Shown here one piece after another: positions 1-10,558 of a stretch of DNA of 64,000 nt. A program made the position numbers and the translations under genes. Source of the stretch: Mangifera indica (taxonomy: Eukaryota; Streptophyta; Magnoliopsida; Sapindales; Anacardiaceae). A model generated the notes under the pieces. The model did no database searches, was not told the origin of the DNA, and saw only the letters and a list, made by a program, of their open reading frames with translations. The stretch covers positions 992,001 to 1,056,000 of the forward strand of contig NC_058151.1 of the NCBI RefSeq assembly GCF_011075055.1. The letters are read 5' to 3'. The number at the start of each line of letters is the position of its first letter. The first letter of the stretch is position 1.

Positions 1-1716
1 TGATTTAGATGTTGATAAAACTAAATTATCTGAATATCAACTGGTTAGAGATAGAGTAAGAAGGTCTATAAGGTTGCCTTTCAAGTATGCACAGACTAAT
101 TTAATTGAATATACATTTCATATAGGGGATGCAGTTGAATTAAATGAACTTTTGAATTATAAACAAGCTTGTAAGAGTAAGAACAAAGTTGAATGGATTA
201 ATGTCATGCAAAATAAAATGAACTCTCTTCAAAATAATGAAACCTGGACTTTAGTGAAAAGGTTTGTTAATCAAAAAGTTATGGGATGTAAGTGGGTTTA
301 TAGAATTAAGCCTATTATTCCTGGTTGTGAACCAGCCAGGTTTAAGGCAAAGGTTATGGCTAAGGGGTTTTTCCAAGTAGAATGAACAAATTATCATGAA
401 GTATTTTCACCAGTTGTAAAGCATGTTTCTATTATATTAATGCTCTTTGTTGTAGTTTTATTTGATCTTGAACTAGAGCAGCTTGATGTGACTACTACAT
501 TTCTCCATGGCAATTTGGAAGAAACAATATATATAGAGCAGCCTAAGGGGTTTATTAAGCTAGGTAATGAAGATATCGTATGTTTACTAAAAAAAGTTCA
601 ATCTATGGGTTAAAGCAATCTCCTAGACAATGGTATAAGAGATTTGATGATTATGTGTTATCTCTTGGCTTCATAACATGCAGTTTTGATCATTGTGTGT
701 ACTTTCTTAAAATTGACACTAGAAATTATGTGTATCTATTAATCTATGTGGATAACATGCTCATTATTTGAAAGGAAAAAAATGAATTAATTAAATTGAA
801 ACAACTGTTGAAAATTGAGTTTGAAATGAAAGACTTAGGGCCTACCAAAAGAATTTTAGGAATGGATATAAAAAGAGATACAGATAAAGGTAATTTGTCT
901 TTATCACAATCTGGTTACATAAAAAATGTCCTAGATTTATATGGTATGTTGAATGCTAAGCCTATTAATACACTTATGGGTGTACATTTCAAGTTAAAAT
1001 CTACCTCACGTGATATATCTAATGCTGAATTTGAATATATGCAAAATATTTCGTATGCTAATATTGTGGGCAACTTGACGTATGCAATGATAGGATCAAA
1101 GAATAATATTGCTTATGCAATCAATTCGGTAAGTAGATTTATGGGAAAACCAACAAAGGATCATTGGAATGCTACAAAATGGTTGCTTAGATATTTAAAA
1201 AGGTCTTATAATCTTGGTTTAAATTTTTGTACTAATGGTTTTGACAATTTTTTTGTAAAGGTTATTGTGATTCAGATTATACAGCAGATCTAGACAAGAG
1301 GAGATCACTGACAGGGTACATTTTCACATTTGGAGGCAATGTAGTAAGCTGGAAGAGTTGCTTACAGCATATTATGGCACTTTCTACAACTAAAACAAAA
1401 TATATGACACTTACTGAGACTGTGAAAGAAGCATTATGGCTCAAGGGAATAACACAAGAACTAGGGTTTTGTGATAATGTTCCAGTAGTATGCTGACTCT
1501 CAAAGTGCAATACACTTGCCAAAGAATAATGCTTTCCATGAGAGGACAAAACATATAGATGTAAGACTTCATTTCATCGGGGATATACTAAGTAAAGGTG
1601 AAATGGTCTTGGAGAATATTGCAATTGGAGATAATTCAGCTGATGTTCTGACTAAACTTGTATTTGTCAACAAATTTGAGCAAACCTTGAATTTGTTAAA
1701 TGTCAATTGTGTCTAG
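1..1716 (+). pseudogene. Ty1/copia pol remnant (RT-RNase H part), left end outside window
   Basis: Conceptual translation gives the C-terminal half of a copia polyprotein. The reverse transcriptase begins around 2-385 (WKWVYRIK-like core, seen as CKWVYRIKP) and continues past a TGA near 382 through LEQLDVTTTFLHGNL (476-520) and KQSPRQWYKRFD (613-648). The catalytic YVDD box reads YVDNML near 745-762, so the second Asp is lost. RNase H follows (LSQSGYIKNVL near 900-935; DYTADLDKRRSLTGY near 1276-1318; STTKTKYMTL near 1383). The tail ADVLTK lies near 1641. In-frame stops (about 382, 610, 769 and 1494) and frame changes break it into four or five pieces, so it is not functional. It reads directly into a polypurine tract and 3' LTR. 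Gag, protease, integrase and the 5' LTR must lie left of the window. Confidence 0.93.
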
Positions 1717-2400
1717 ATGTATAGGATGCAGAAGTGTTTCTTGCTACTTTAATTCATTGGGCGGTTTTCAACAAGGTGGAGTTTGTTATTTTGTGTCTCA
1801 AACTGACGAGGGTGTTTTTGTACTTAGTTGTGGAAGGGTTGTGATCAGACCTGGCCACGGTTCATGAACCGCCGGTTTCAGTTCGGAACCGCCGGTTCAC
1901 GGTTCGAAAACATAAGGACCCTAATCGAAACCGTAACAGGACGGTTCGTCCACGGTTCGGAATCGTCGGTTCCGGTTCATGGCCTCGGTTCGAAACCGAT
2001 ATTGAACAGTCAATTCTAATACATTATCTTGATTTAATTTTTAAATTATTAATTACAATAATTGAAAATTAAAAGAAAGGCTTGGACTTAATTACAATAA
2101 ATAAAATTAATTATATAAATAAATTATATGATTAATTATAAAAGATAATAAATAAATAATAAATAAAATTAATTATAGAAATAAATTCTATAATTAATTA
2201 TGAATTGTATAAAAAAAATTGAAATTGAAATTAATAAAAAATTAAGAAAGAATTTAATTAAATTTAAAAAAATTTGATTGAATTGAAAGATTGAGAGAGT
2301 ATTAAGAGTTTAAAGAATGAGAATGAGAGTTTGAAGGATTGAGTGAGAGAGTGGAGAGATTGAAATTTGAAAGAATGGAATTTAAAGGGGTATATATAGG

Positions 2401-2638
2401 AAAAAACTTTAAAAAAATTAAAAATAGGGGGAGGTGAATTGAGATTCAGAGAAATTACAGGGGACCAAAATTGCAGGGGTGGTCCCCTGCAATTTTCCCT
2501 TCAAGCCAACGGTTCCCTGAAAAAACTTTAAAAAAATTAAAAATAGGGGGAGGTGAATTGAGATTCAGAGAAATTACAGGGGACCAAAATTGCAGGGGTG
2601 GTCCCCTGCAATTTTCCCTTCAAGCCAACGGTTCCCTG
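2401..2638. repeat. 119-bp tandem duplication inside the hAT element
   Basis: Positions 2401-2519 and 2520-2638 are near-perfect direct copies, with period 119 measured at the shared A6-CTTTA start. Each unit also contains its own inverted repeat, a GGGGACC...GCAGGGG block followed by CCCCTGCAATTTT. The unit appears to have been duplicated once within this element. Confidence 0.9.
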
Positions 2639-2655
2639 CGCAGGGAACCGTTGGC
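2624..2655. other. 32-bp perfect palindrome
   Basis: The 16-bp arm GCCAACGGTTCCCTGC is followed directly by its exact reverse complement, with no spacer. The centre lies between 2639 and 2640, right where the second 119-bp repeat unit ends. Such a site could extrude as a cruciform. It may be a fold-back junction formed by aberrant repair during transposition. Confidence 0.9.
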
Positions 2656-3383
2656 TTTTTTAAAAAAATTCAAAAAAATTCAAAAAAAATTCAAAAAAAA
2701 ATTCAAATTTTTTGTGGTTCAGCATAGTAAACCACCGATTCATAAACCAGTGTGAACCGGCGGTTTCACGATTCCAATTTATGTGAACCGGAACCGAACC
2801 GTAGAACCACGGTTTCGGTCCCGGTTCATTCCGGTTTCGGGTCTGCCGGTTCCGGTTCCGGTTTTATCCGGGCCGGTTTTGGTCTGGTTCACGGGCCAAA
2901 CCGGCCCGTGGCCAGGTCTAGTTGTGATGTCTTTAGTTTAAAATGTAGAGGCATTTAAGTAAAACCAAGGGTTAGATATTATAAACCCAACTTATTAGAG
3001 AGTTAATCAAAATGGGATTAGAATAGTTCACTTCTTCTTTTGGTTTTACGTGTTACATTCTCCCTGGAGGCTTCCTAGGGTTTTTCAATTTGCTCTAATT
3101 GCGTTGGTTTTGAGTTTCATGGGCCTGTGAGAAGGTTGTGTCTTCCATTGCTCTTCTCTATTTCAGTTATTATTATAACTTTGTATTGTTAATCTTGGGA
3201 ACTCTTATTGTATTATTGAAACTAAATTGTTATTAGTGGATTGGACTAGAGGAAATATTTCTGCCTTAAATGTAGGATTTCGTTTACGAAATCCAAACCA
3301 AGTATTTTCTTGTGTTGCTTATTTGTTCTTTTTGCTTCTATTAATATTTAATAATCAACAAATCTTAGGCAAATTTTATAAAA

Positions 3384-3700
3384 AGAAGTTCTTTACCACA
3401 GAAATCACCCACCCCAAGATATTCAGAGTTAAAGAAACCAGTTCTTCCTCCATCAGTAGTTATAGTCAATAGTTTGCCTCGCATGATGAAGAGCATTTCA
3501 TTAACAGGATCACCCTCTCAAACAATGTAGCTTTCTTCTGTATACAGCACTAGCTTAAGAGGGTTGCACATTGCATCCAAAAGTTTTTCATCCATTTTTT
3601 CAAATTAAACACACATACCAGAGGAATCCAAGTTAAGAAAAAGAGGGTAAATGGTGAAAACAAACTTTAGAACAAAAGAGGAACTCACTCTCATGAGCAA
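3384..3700 (-). pseudogene. CNGC1 fragment (exon 7 start, intron 6, exon 6 end)
   Basis: This stretch aligns base for base, with scattered changes, to the CNGC1 region at 23,553-23,876 and to its broken copy at 11,967-12,292. It covers the first part of exon 7 (the cyclic-nucleotide-binding domain start), the short intron and the end of exon 6. Substitutions have damaged the frame, for example near 3520 and around the acceptor. It is the third copy of this segment in the window. It ends abruptly at about 3700 against pyruvate-kinase-like sequence and begins just after the copia LTR, so it is a displaced scrap. Confidence 0.85.
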
Positions 3701-3714
3701 ATATTTCCGCATGA

Positions 3715-5340
3715 GTTCAAGGTAGGTGATGCTTTGAAGTTTTATGATGCTAGAGGTAAACAAATGATGCTCAAGATTACTAGACAGTTTCATGTGTTTT
3801 CAGATATGGGGTTTGTGGCTGAATATTCAGAGACTACTTATGTTTTGTTTGAGAGCTGTTAATTGAAAAGGTTGTGAATGTCCCTTCCACATAAAAATTC
3901 CTCAAATTGAGAGTTGGAGACTTGCTAATCCTATTACGTGATAATTCATTGGAACAAGAAGATTTTTCTCGTCCAACTAATGGTGCTCATAAGTTAACTT
4001 GTTCTTCTGGCTATTTATTTGATTCAGTCAAACCTAGAGAGCCTATAGCTTTTGATGATGGAACAATTTGGGGTGTAATCCAAGAAGCAAGAAATGCAGA
4101 GATTGTGCTCTCAATCGGTTGTGCTGGACTTAGAGGTTCTAAACTTGGATAAGAAAAATCTATAAATATCCTATAAAGCAATATTCGGTTTAAAGGTCTT
4201 ACTACAAAGGATCTCATGGACCTTGAATTTTTTGCCTCTCATGCTGACATGGTGGGTATTTCTTTTGTTTGAGATATTCGTGATATTATTATGCTTAGGC
4301 AAAAATTGGAGAAACAGAAACTTCAAAACCCGGGTATTGTTTTGAAGATTGAGACAAAGAATAGGTTTGAGAAATTGCCTCTTATGCTTTTGGAAGCTAT
4401 GAAATCTTTAAATCCTCTTGGGGTTATGATTGTAAGAGGAGATCTTGTCATGGAGTGAGGGTGGGAAAGGTTAGGTGATATATATAAAGAAATATTGTCT
4501 ATTTGTGGTGCTGCTCATGTAACAGTCATTTGGCTAACTCGAATTCTAGAGTCGCTTGTCAAGTCTGGTTTTCTTACCAACACTCATATTACTAATATTG
4601 TCAATTGAAGAAGGCAAGTAACACTTAGTCATCTACCTCGGCGTTTCATTGAAGGAGGTAAGTAACACTTAGTTATCTACCCCAGCATTTCATTGATTGA
4701 TTAGAGAAGTTATATTGATAGAGGTTCATTTTCACTCTTCCTCATGTATCCATGGCCTGATGACCATGATAAGACTCATATAGTCAATTATTATATATTT
4801 TCCTTAGGTTGCTAATATTTTTGGCATTTACTACTGCTTATGTAAGCCAGTGAATTTCAGAAAGGATGGTGTTCTCCTTAGTCCCAAGACTTTACTAAAG
4901 CACACATTTACTCTGATCCTACTGGTCATCTTGCCTTAAATCTTAGACTCTCATAGTACAGTTGAGACCTGTTTTGATCTGAGCTGTGAGATAAGAACTT
5001 GGAATTTTATTCTGATTTATTGCATTAAAGCCAGGTTAAAAATACTCTTTGAACATGTGCACAGAATTGCTTTGAATCTTTCGTAGTTAGCAGATTTTCG
5101 GTTTGTCAGTAGCATAAAATCGTTGTCTTTAATTTTTCTAGCAAAATTTTGCCAATACAATAAAATAGTAAAGGATTAAGTGAAGTCTATTCATTTTTCA
5201 GGGCAAGCTGTGCAATGTTAAACAAAGGAAAATATGTTGTGGAAGCTATTTCAACTTTGGATACAATCTTGCACATAAACACTTCTCAGACGAAAGCAGA
5301 CCTGAGGCCTCTTCTACTTTCGAGCCACTTCTGTCACTGA
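3715..5340 (+). pseudogene. Decayed pyruvate-kinase-family gene
   Basis: Translation in pieces recovers the family's order: VGDALKFYDARGKQ (about 3719-3770), RVGDLLILLRDNSLEQEDFS (3910-3970), CSSGYLFDSVKPREPIAFDD (3999-4060), LTTKDLMDL (4195-4225), [20 protein letters not shown] (4346-4405), [12 protein letters not shown] (4410-4446) and ICGAAHVTVIW (4501-4533). After an apparent intron of about 590 bp with a TTTTTCAG acceptor near 5200, the last exon reads [20 protein letters not shown] and on to about 5340. The N-terminal barrel start is missing. Stops (for example TAA near 3859 and TGA near 4272 and 4457) show it is dead. The retained intron argues against a processed retrocopy. It resembles the plant pyruvate-kinase-like family rather than the classical cytosolic enzyme. 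Confidence 0.85.
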
Positions 5341-5584
5341 AAAGTTTTCCCTTGTATATATCCATCCTTCTGTGGTAAGCAAACCAGATATGATTGAAAT
5401 CTCAACTCCGGTAAACTAGTATCTCCTATTGTTGTTTCTTTCCATGAGCCCTTCTTTTGTCATAATTTATGGTCATTTACTCCCCCATTTACATAAAATG
5501 TAAGGATAATTATTCATAATCGCGCCTCAAGCTTTTGCTTTCCTCGTGGAAGCATTCTTACTGACATTTTTATATTATTTAGAA

Positions 5585-6501
5585 GGCCAAAAGATTTTTT
5601 CCCACCCAAGGTATAGTAAACTCCTAACTCCCACCCTCTAACTTTCAAAAACTCAAACACCCACCTATAATTTGGAAAACTAACACTTACCCTCCAAAAT
5701 TAAGTTAAGGTTAAGGACAAAATAATCATTTAACAATTATATTTAACATTTATATCATTTTACCTCCTTAATTTGAAAAACTAACAATTTCTCCCAAAAT
5801 TAAGTTTTGAAAAGTGACATTTTCCCCCCAACCTAGGGTTTCCAATTTCATCAGTGAATTTTCGACCAACGATTGTCGATCTCTCTCCCTCATGGTGTCA
5901 TCTCTCCTTCTGGTGTTCAATATTAGATCGACGATATCTGAATTCAATAGAATCGAGACATCTAAATGAAGAGTCGAAACTCTTCATCTAGATCTTCATC
6001 GTCCAGACAAAGTCGACTTCATCTGGATGACGACGACTGTCCAGATGAGAAAATCAGTCTCTTTTGGATTGTCGTCGTGGTTCAAACAAAGTTGACTTTG
6101 TCTGGACGAAGAAGATCTAGACGAAGAGTTTCAACTCTTCGTCTAGATTCTATCGAATCCAAATATTATCGATCTGATATTGAGCACTGGAGGGAGAGAC
6201 GACATCGAGAGGGAGAGAGATCGGCCATCATTGGTCGAAAATTCACCGACGAAATTAGAAACCCTAGGTAGGGGGGAAATGTCACTTTTCAAAACTTAAT
6301 TTAAGGGAAATTGTTAATTTTTCAAATTAAGGGACTAAAATGATATAAACTTTAAATATTATTGTTAAATAATGATTTTGCCCTTAACCTTTACTTAATT
6401 TTGGAGGATATGTGTTAGTTTTCCAAATCATAGGTGGGTGTTGGGTTTTTAAAAGTTGGAGGGTGGGAGTTTGGAAATTTACTATGCCTTGGGTTTTGGC
6501 C
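5585..6501. mobile_element. Mutator-like foldback element with very long inverted repeats (copy A)
   Basis: The element starts GGCCAAAAGA and ends TTTTGGCC, flanked by identical 9-bp target duplications TATTTAGAA (5576-5584 and 6502-6510), as expected of Mutator-like insertions. Each arm is roughly 400 bp. The left arm (CCCACCCAAGG, CACCCACCTATAATTTGG, AACCTAGGGTTTCC) reappears inverted on the right, so nearly the whole 917 bp can fold on itself. The short centre is rich in GTCTAGAC/GTCGTC words. There is no transposase ORF. It lies about 385 bp downstream of the CNGC-like gene stop. Copy B has the same insertion at the equivalent place. Confidence 0.9.
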
Positions 6502-6885
6502 TATTTAGAATTCGTTAGAGTTCTTGAAATTGTGGCATCGAGAATTTTGATGCTGCAGAGCTGGCCAGTTAAAGCAAGAGTAAAAGCAAAGCAGGCCTAG
6601 ACCTTATTAAGGCAAAAGGCATGAATGTCGAATAACAAGAAGACATAATGTGTATCAGCGAAAGCCATAATTATACCCAACCCAAAAAAAAAAAAAAAAA
6701 AAACAGTTTAAACCAAAATATGTCCTGGCAAAGTCAAATCCAAGTGATAACGACTTCTGACTCCATAGCCGCAAGCGTTCAAAGCTTTTTCCTGAAACTG
6801 TTTTCAGAAAATAAAAAATTCAAATTTTGCATATTTTCTTGGGAAAGATTAGTTAAATGTACAAGATGCATGTTTTTCAAATGTT

Positions 6886-9837
6886 TCATATCTCATACCG
6901 TGAATGGAACCATCCAGTGCACTTCTTCAGGAGTGATCTCGTGCCTATTGCTTCTGGTTCTAGCTTTTTAATGAACACATCTTTCAGGTCATAGGCCGTA
7001 ATGGCGACGGCTTCAACATGCTTCAGCGTTTGAATGGTTCTGGTTGAGATTGGCAGGGTGGATGAGTGAGGCTGAGCTTGAATCCAGCTGACAAGTTCTT
7101 CCCCGATGATATCGCCTTCTCCCATAAGAACATTTTTGCCATTGCTGCTATCATCTGTGTCAGCCCTGGAGGAGGTGTATGTCCATAACTTTCCCTGCAG
7201 CACAAAGAGAATTTCACTGATGGGTTCCCCCTCCCGGATGACGAGAGTTCGGTCACCATAGAAAGCTGGCTTCATACGATTACACAGCACCTTCAACCGT
7301 GATTCTTGCCATTTTCCCAACTCTTTTACCTTGATATGCACGCATTCAAGAACAAGAATAAGAACACAAACAACGTATAACCACCACTTGAATATTTTGC
7401 CATAACATCAATAAGATTTTCTATGCTTTATGACTAATACTAATTATACTTTGATTTAATACAATTAAATAAATGAATAGTTTAATAAAAGTTTATTGAT
7501 AGTTTTCATGTGATCAATAAAGATAGTTCTATATACTTCATGGTGTGGGTGACTAGTTCGGTGTAGATATTTGAGTTATTGAACCTTTGGTTAAATCTCT
7601 CTTCCCAAAATTTTGACATAGTTTCACCCATTAAAAGTATAAACTAGTACAAATTTAGTTTGGCTTGAAAAAATTGAGTTTAACTCAATTTAAGAGAAAT
7701 CAAGTTCGAATTCAACTATAATATTGAGTAGAGCTCAGTTCAGTACTATAATTAAACTAAAATTGACCAAAACGATATTGTTTTAATAAGACCAAAATAA
7801 TGTCACTTTAGCCAATTTGAATCGAGTTTTTCCAAGCCAAACAAATCTTGGCAAGCTGATCACCCCTCAAGACTCTCCTAGCTCAAGCTCAATAATATAA
7901 AATCTTTAAGCTCAAGCTCAAAATCGAGTTTGTCTATAAAACAAACTCATTTTAGACTCGTCCAAGTTAAACTAACAAATGAGCTCAAGCCAACTCAATT
8001 TGAGTCCACCATTATCGGATTATGGGGATATATATTGCTTCGTGTGCGGATTAATATTTCATAATGGAGCAAACATTTGGAGACTACAGAAGTAAAGGTA
8101 CTCACTTTCTTCAACCTTCCTAAGCGTTCTTCCATCTTAATGTTGTTGACGATATCCTCAGGTCTTTCACTTGCAGATTGCAGATAAGTCTGTTTCACAG
8201 GATCCATCATTCTTCTTAGAAAAAAATAATAAATTCAAATGTGCTTAATCTTAAGCAAATTGAGATAGATAGAACATGTACCAACCTGCATATTTCCAAT
8301 TAAAAACACAAACAGCAGGGTGGAATAGATGATTACAGAAATCACATATATATTTTCCAGGGGAAAGGTACTTGGTTGGAGATTTTGACCGAAACAACTG
8401 CAAAAAAAGAGTAAATAAATAATGTGTTCCACATATCAGTAAAGTGGAAAGATAGGCACAAACCTGAGAACTTGCAGACCCCATCGTAAACAGAACAAAT
8501 ATTTCTTCAGAAATGGCTTCATTTCCACAATTCTATATTCAAGAGCATCATTGAATATTCCAAAATCTGTGATATTTGCTGTTTTATGACAACTTAGCTT
8601 CTCTAAATTATGATTACCACAAACGAAAGTGCTATATTTCAATGTATTCTTGGAAATGTATTCGTCCCTCCAACAAACAAGAATCCTGTCGATGGCAAAA
8701 CAATACCAGATTGCTCCAAATACCTGAATTCAGAACCAGAAAGTCAGAATTAATTAATCTACAAAAAATAAGTGTTGGGCGGTACAAGAGCCAGTTGCAA
8801 CAACTCCATCCAAGAGTCCATTGGAATGATTCCTTTAAGAGTTCATCAGAGTAAACGTTTAACTTGAAGGTCTAACCAGTGACCCGTTACAACAACTCCA
8901 AACTTGAGTTTGTAGGAGTGACCGATTAACTTAGTTCAACCAGTTACTCCTTCAAATGGATGGAAAATCACAGCCCTTGTAGCTTTTTGGGATGGGAGAG
9001 GCCAAATAGCACCTATCGATTAGAATTGACAATTTGAATTTGAATTAAAACTTACATGACCTCCATGCAAGTAAAGGAAAAGATTGAACACAGCTTTTGC
9101 CCATTTGGCTCTGGCGATAAACCCTGTCTGTTTGGAGGCATTTCTGATAGTTATCGAGAGTCCGATAACTAGAAGCATATATCCGAAAAGAAACAAGTTC
9201 GTTGTAGTCACAAAGATCTTGTCCGTTGTTCCCCTTGTCAAATCCGGAAGTATAGTCTGCAAACAAGTTCAAACAATCAAAACATGAAAGAAATTACAGA
9301 CTAATAAGCAAAATGGTGAAAGATTTGAGCTTACCAACGTCATTAACAAGACTGGTACTTGAGTAAACATGAAATGTTCAATCCCCTTCTCTTTCCTAAT
9401 AGTCCCCAGGAAGATTTTTCCGATTTCATTTGGAACATATAGCAGCATGTAAGTATTGAAAAAGGCAACCACAGCAAATGTGGCATACAATTCATTGTTG
9501 ATTTCCAGGCAATTATGCTGGGAATTGATCACATAAGCATAGTAATGCAAAGGATGCACGAAGATGACGATCATATAAGCAGTGAGAAAAGCCCCGTATC
9601 CCCAAGGACTATCCAGGTCGAAAGTTTTTACTGCAACTTTCAGATAATGACGCAGGTGTTGCCAAATTCCTCGAGGATCATCACCTGCAATTTTAATTTC
9701 TTCTTTCTCACCGTCCTCAATACTCAAGGCCTGAAGCTGAGTCTCCGACCTGCACATTAATACAAAGTAGTTTAAAAACAGCTGAACCCACTACTTCCAC
9801 TAACTTGCTAAAACTTACTATGTAGACTCACTTACAT
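6886..9837 (-). CDS. Divergent, shortened CNGC-like channel protein, copy A
   Basis: Coding exons with GT-AG borders are 9749-9335, 9256-9056, 8723-8464, 8397-8286, 8189-8106 and 7329-6886 (stop TGA). Phases join without a break, giving about 505 aa if translation starts at an ATG split between 9837-9836 and 9749. It is a plasma-membrane-type six-TM channel relative. S1-S2 contain YGAFLTAYMIVIFVHPLHYY. S5 is KAVFNLFLYLHGGHVFGAIW. The pore helix and filter are WGLQVLSCFGQN, keeping the plant CNGC GQN filter. S6 is ENIYVISVIIYSTLLFVFLI. The cyclic-nucleotide-binding fold keeps GEGDIIGEELVSW and PHSSTLPISTRT. Oddities: the C-linker exon is 28 codons instead of 79, S4 has almost no Arg/Lys, and the protein stops soon after the CNBD with no IQ motif. 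Intron positions match CNGC1. Any N-terminal exon further upstream is unresolved. Confidence 0.8.
7640..8015. repeat. Dispersed AATTGAGTT/GAGCTCAAG-rich repeat in the C-linker intron (copy A)
   Basis: The intron between the C-linker and CNBD exons is filled by a repeat of GAGTTTAACTC, TTCGAATTC and GCTCAAGCTC words, ending near CAACTCAATTTGAGTCCACC. The same word pattern occurs in copy B (18,600-18,955) and in intergenic stretches near 30,620-31,020, 38,010-38,345, 48,540-48,960 and 57,000-57,140. It is a dispersed non-coding family. I see no clear target duplication here. Confidence 0.6.
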
Positions 9838-10558
9838 GATGAACAAGGCCAAAGTCTCTGGATTTCGATCTGCAAATTTGTCTGGAAAATAATGGTGGAT
9901 TCTTCACCAATATTAATAACCAACCAGATGGAAACCTGGAAGGCATCAGATCCTAATAGTTGCTTTAATTTTTCCATCTGCAATATTCTTTTCTACTCCA
10001 TAATTGGAGTCAGAGGACTGGAATTTTTTTTAAATTCGGTTAACACTATATGTACAAACAGATTAATGTGTCATCATGTGATTGCATAATCTAATCATCC
10101 ATTAAAAGAATTCGGTAGTGGCTGGCGTGTTGATGAGTTAAAGGAATAATAAGTGATGATATAATAATTGGCCAGTGATGAGAATTCAGTATTCCACTGG
10201 AAAAAGGAAGGTAGTATTGAAGCAGAGGTAGGCCATATTGAGATAAAGTTGACAGGGAGACAATTATATATCATTTCTGGTACAGAACACGAGCATCATG
10301 AGAATGGATAAGTCTTTGATAAGTCAATTTTTATATTGTAAGGTGCAAGTGTAGAAGAATATTTAATGAAAAAGATACAGTAAAAGGTAAGTGATAACGC
10401 CTTCCCATGATATTGATTTTTTACTGCAATAAGCTTTGAGTTCATACAACAACTCAATTATGAAATAACTTTTGCATATACAAACTAATTTACATGACTC
10501 TGTTTCTTTTTCAATTATACAACAACACAAGAATACATACAGCCTAAAGACAGTTTAC
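9838..10558. other. Spacer between broken CNGC1 copy and CNGC-like gene A
   Basis: AT-rich DNA that serves as 5' flank of gene A and 3' flank of the broken CNGC1 copy. It holds the 5' side of gene A's first intron and the empty site (CAAATTTGTCTGG near 9874) that in copy B carries the TRIM. A short ATG-led open stretch on the minus strand (about 9980-9910, MEKLKQLLGSDAFQ) is conserved in copy B. I could not join it in frame to the next exon, so it is not called. Confidence 0.5.

Larger units (their letters stand above)
1846..2920. mobile_element. Non-autonomous hAT-type DNA transposon with GAACCG subterminal repeats
   Basis: The element sits inside the copia LTR and is flanked on both sides by the same 8 bp, GTTGTGAT (1838-1845 and 2921-2928), the hAT hallmark. 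Its ends are inverted: CAGACCTGGCCACGG on the left and, in reverse complement, TAGACCTGGCCACGG on the right, differing only at the first base. Subterminal DNA is crowded with GAACCG/CGGTTC words in both orientations (1860-2000 and 2720-2900), as expected for hAT transposase binding arrays. The middle is AT-rich with no transposase-like ORF. It also carries a 119-bp tandem duplication and a long perfect palindrome. At 1,075 bp it is a non-autonomous derivative. Confidence 0.92.
1784..3360 (+). repeat. 3' LTR of the copia remnant, interrupted by a hAT element
   Basis: A purine-rich tract (AACAAGGTGGAG, about 1770-1781) precedes a TGTTATTTTG start. The likely end is AATCAACA at 3360, giving the usual TG...CA termini. 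Removing the nested element at 1846-2920 and one 8-bp target copy leaves about 494 bp, a normal copia LTR size. The partner LTR is outside the window, so neither boundary can be confirmed by comparison. The right boundary is inferred from the CA terminus and from CNGC-homologous DNA starting about 24 bp later. Confidence 0.7.

Noticed and set aside
1828..2958. Three small ORFs rich in Arg, Gly and Phe
   Set aside because: They follow the GAACCG repeat arrays and the tandem unit of the hAT element. No transposase motif is present.
5966..6271. Ser/Arg-rich open frame of about 100 codons
   Set aside because: It lies entirely within the centre and arm of the Mutator-like foldback element. The composition comes from repeated GTCGTC/TCTAGA words, and the frame is not kept in the copy at 16,525-17,458.
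8576..8854. Plus-strand open frame across a CNGC-like exon
   Set aside because: It is the antisense shadow of the pore-region exon (8464-8723), which has proper splice sites and family residues on the minus strand.
9905..9985. Conserved MEKLKQLLGSDAFQ open stretch upstream of the CNGC-like genes as a possible first exon
   Set aside because: Available donors do not join in phase to the next exon: the CAG|GT donor of copy A is CAG|GC in copy B, and the next GT donor creates a stop. Left as unproven.
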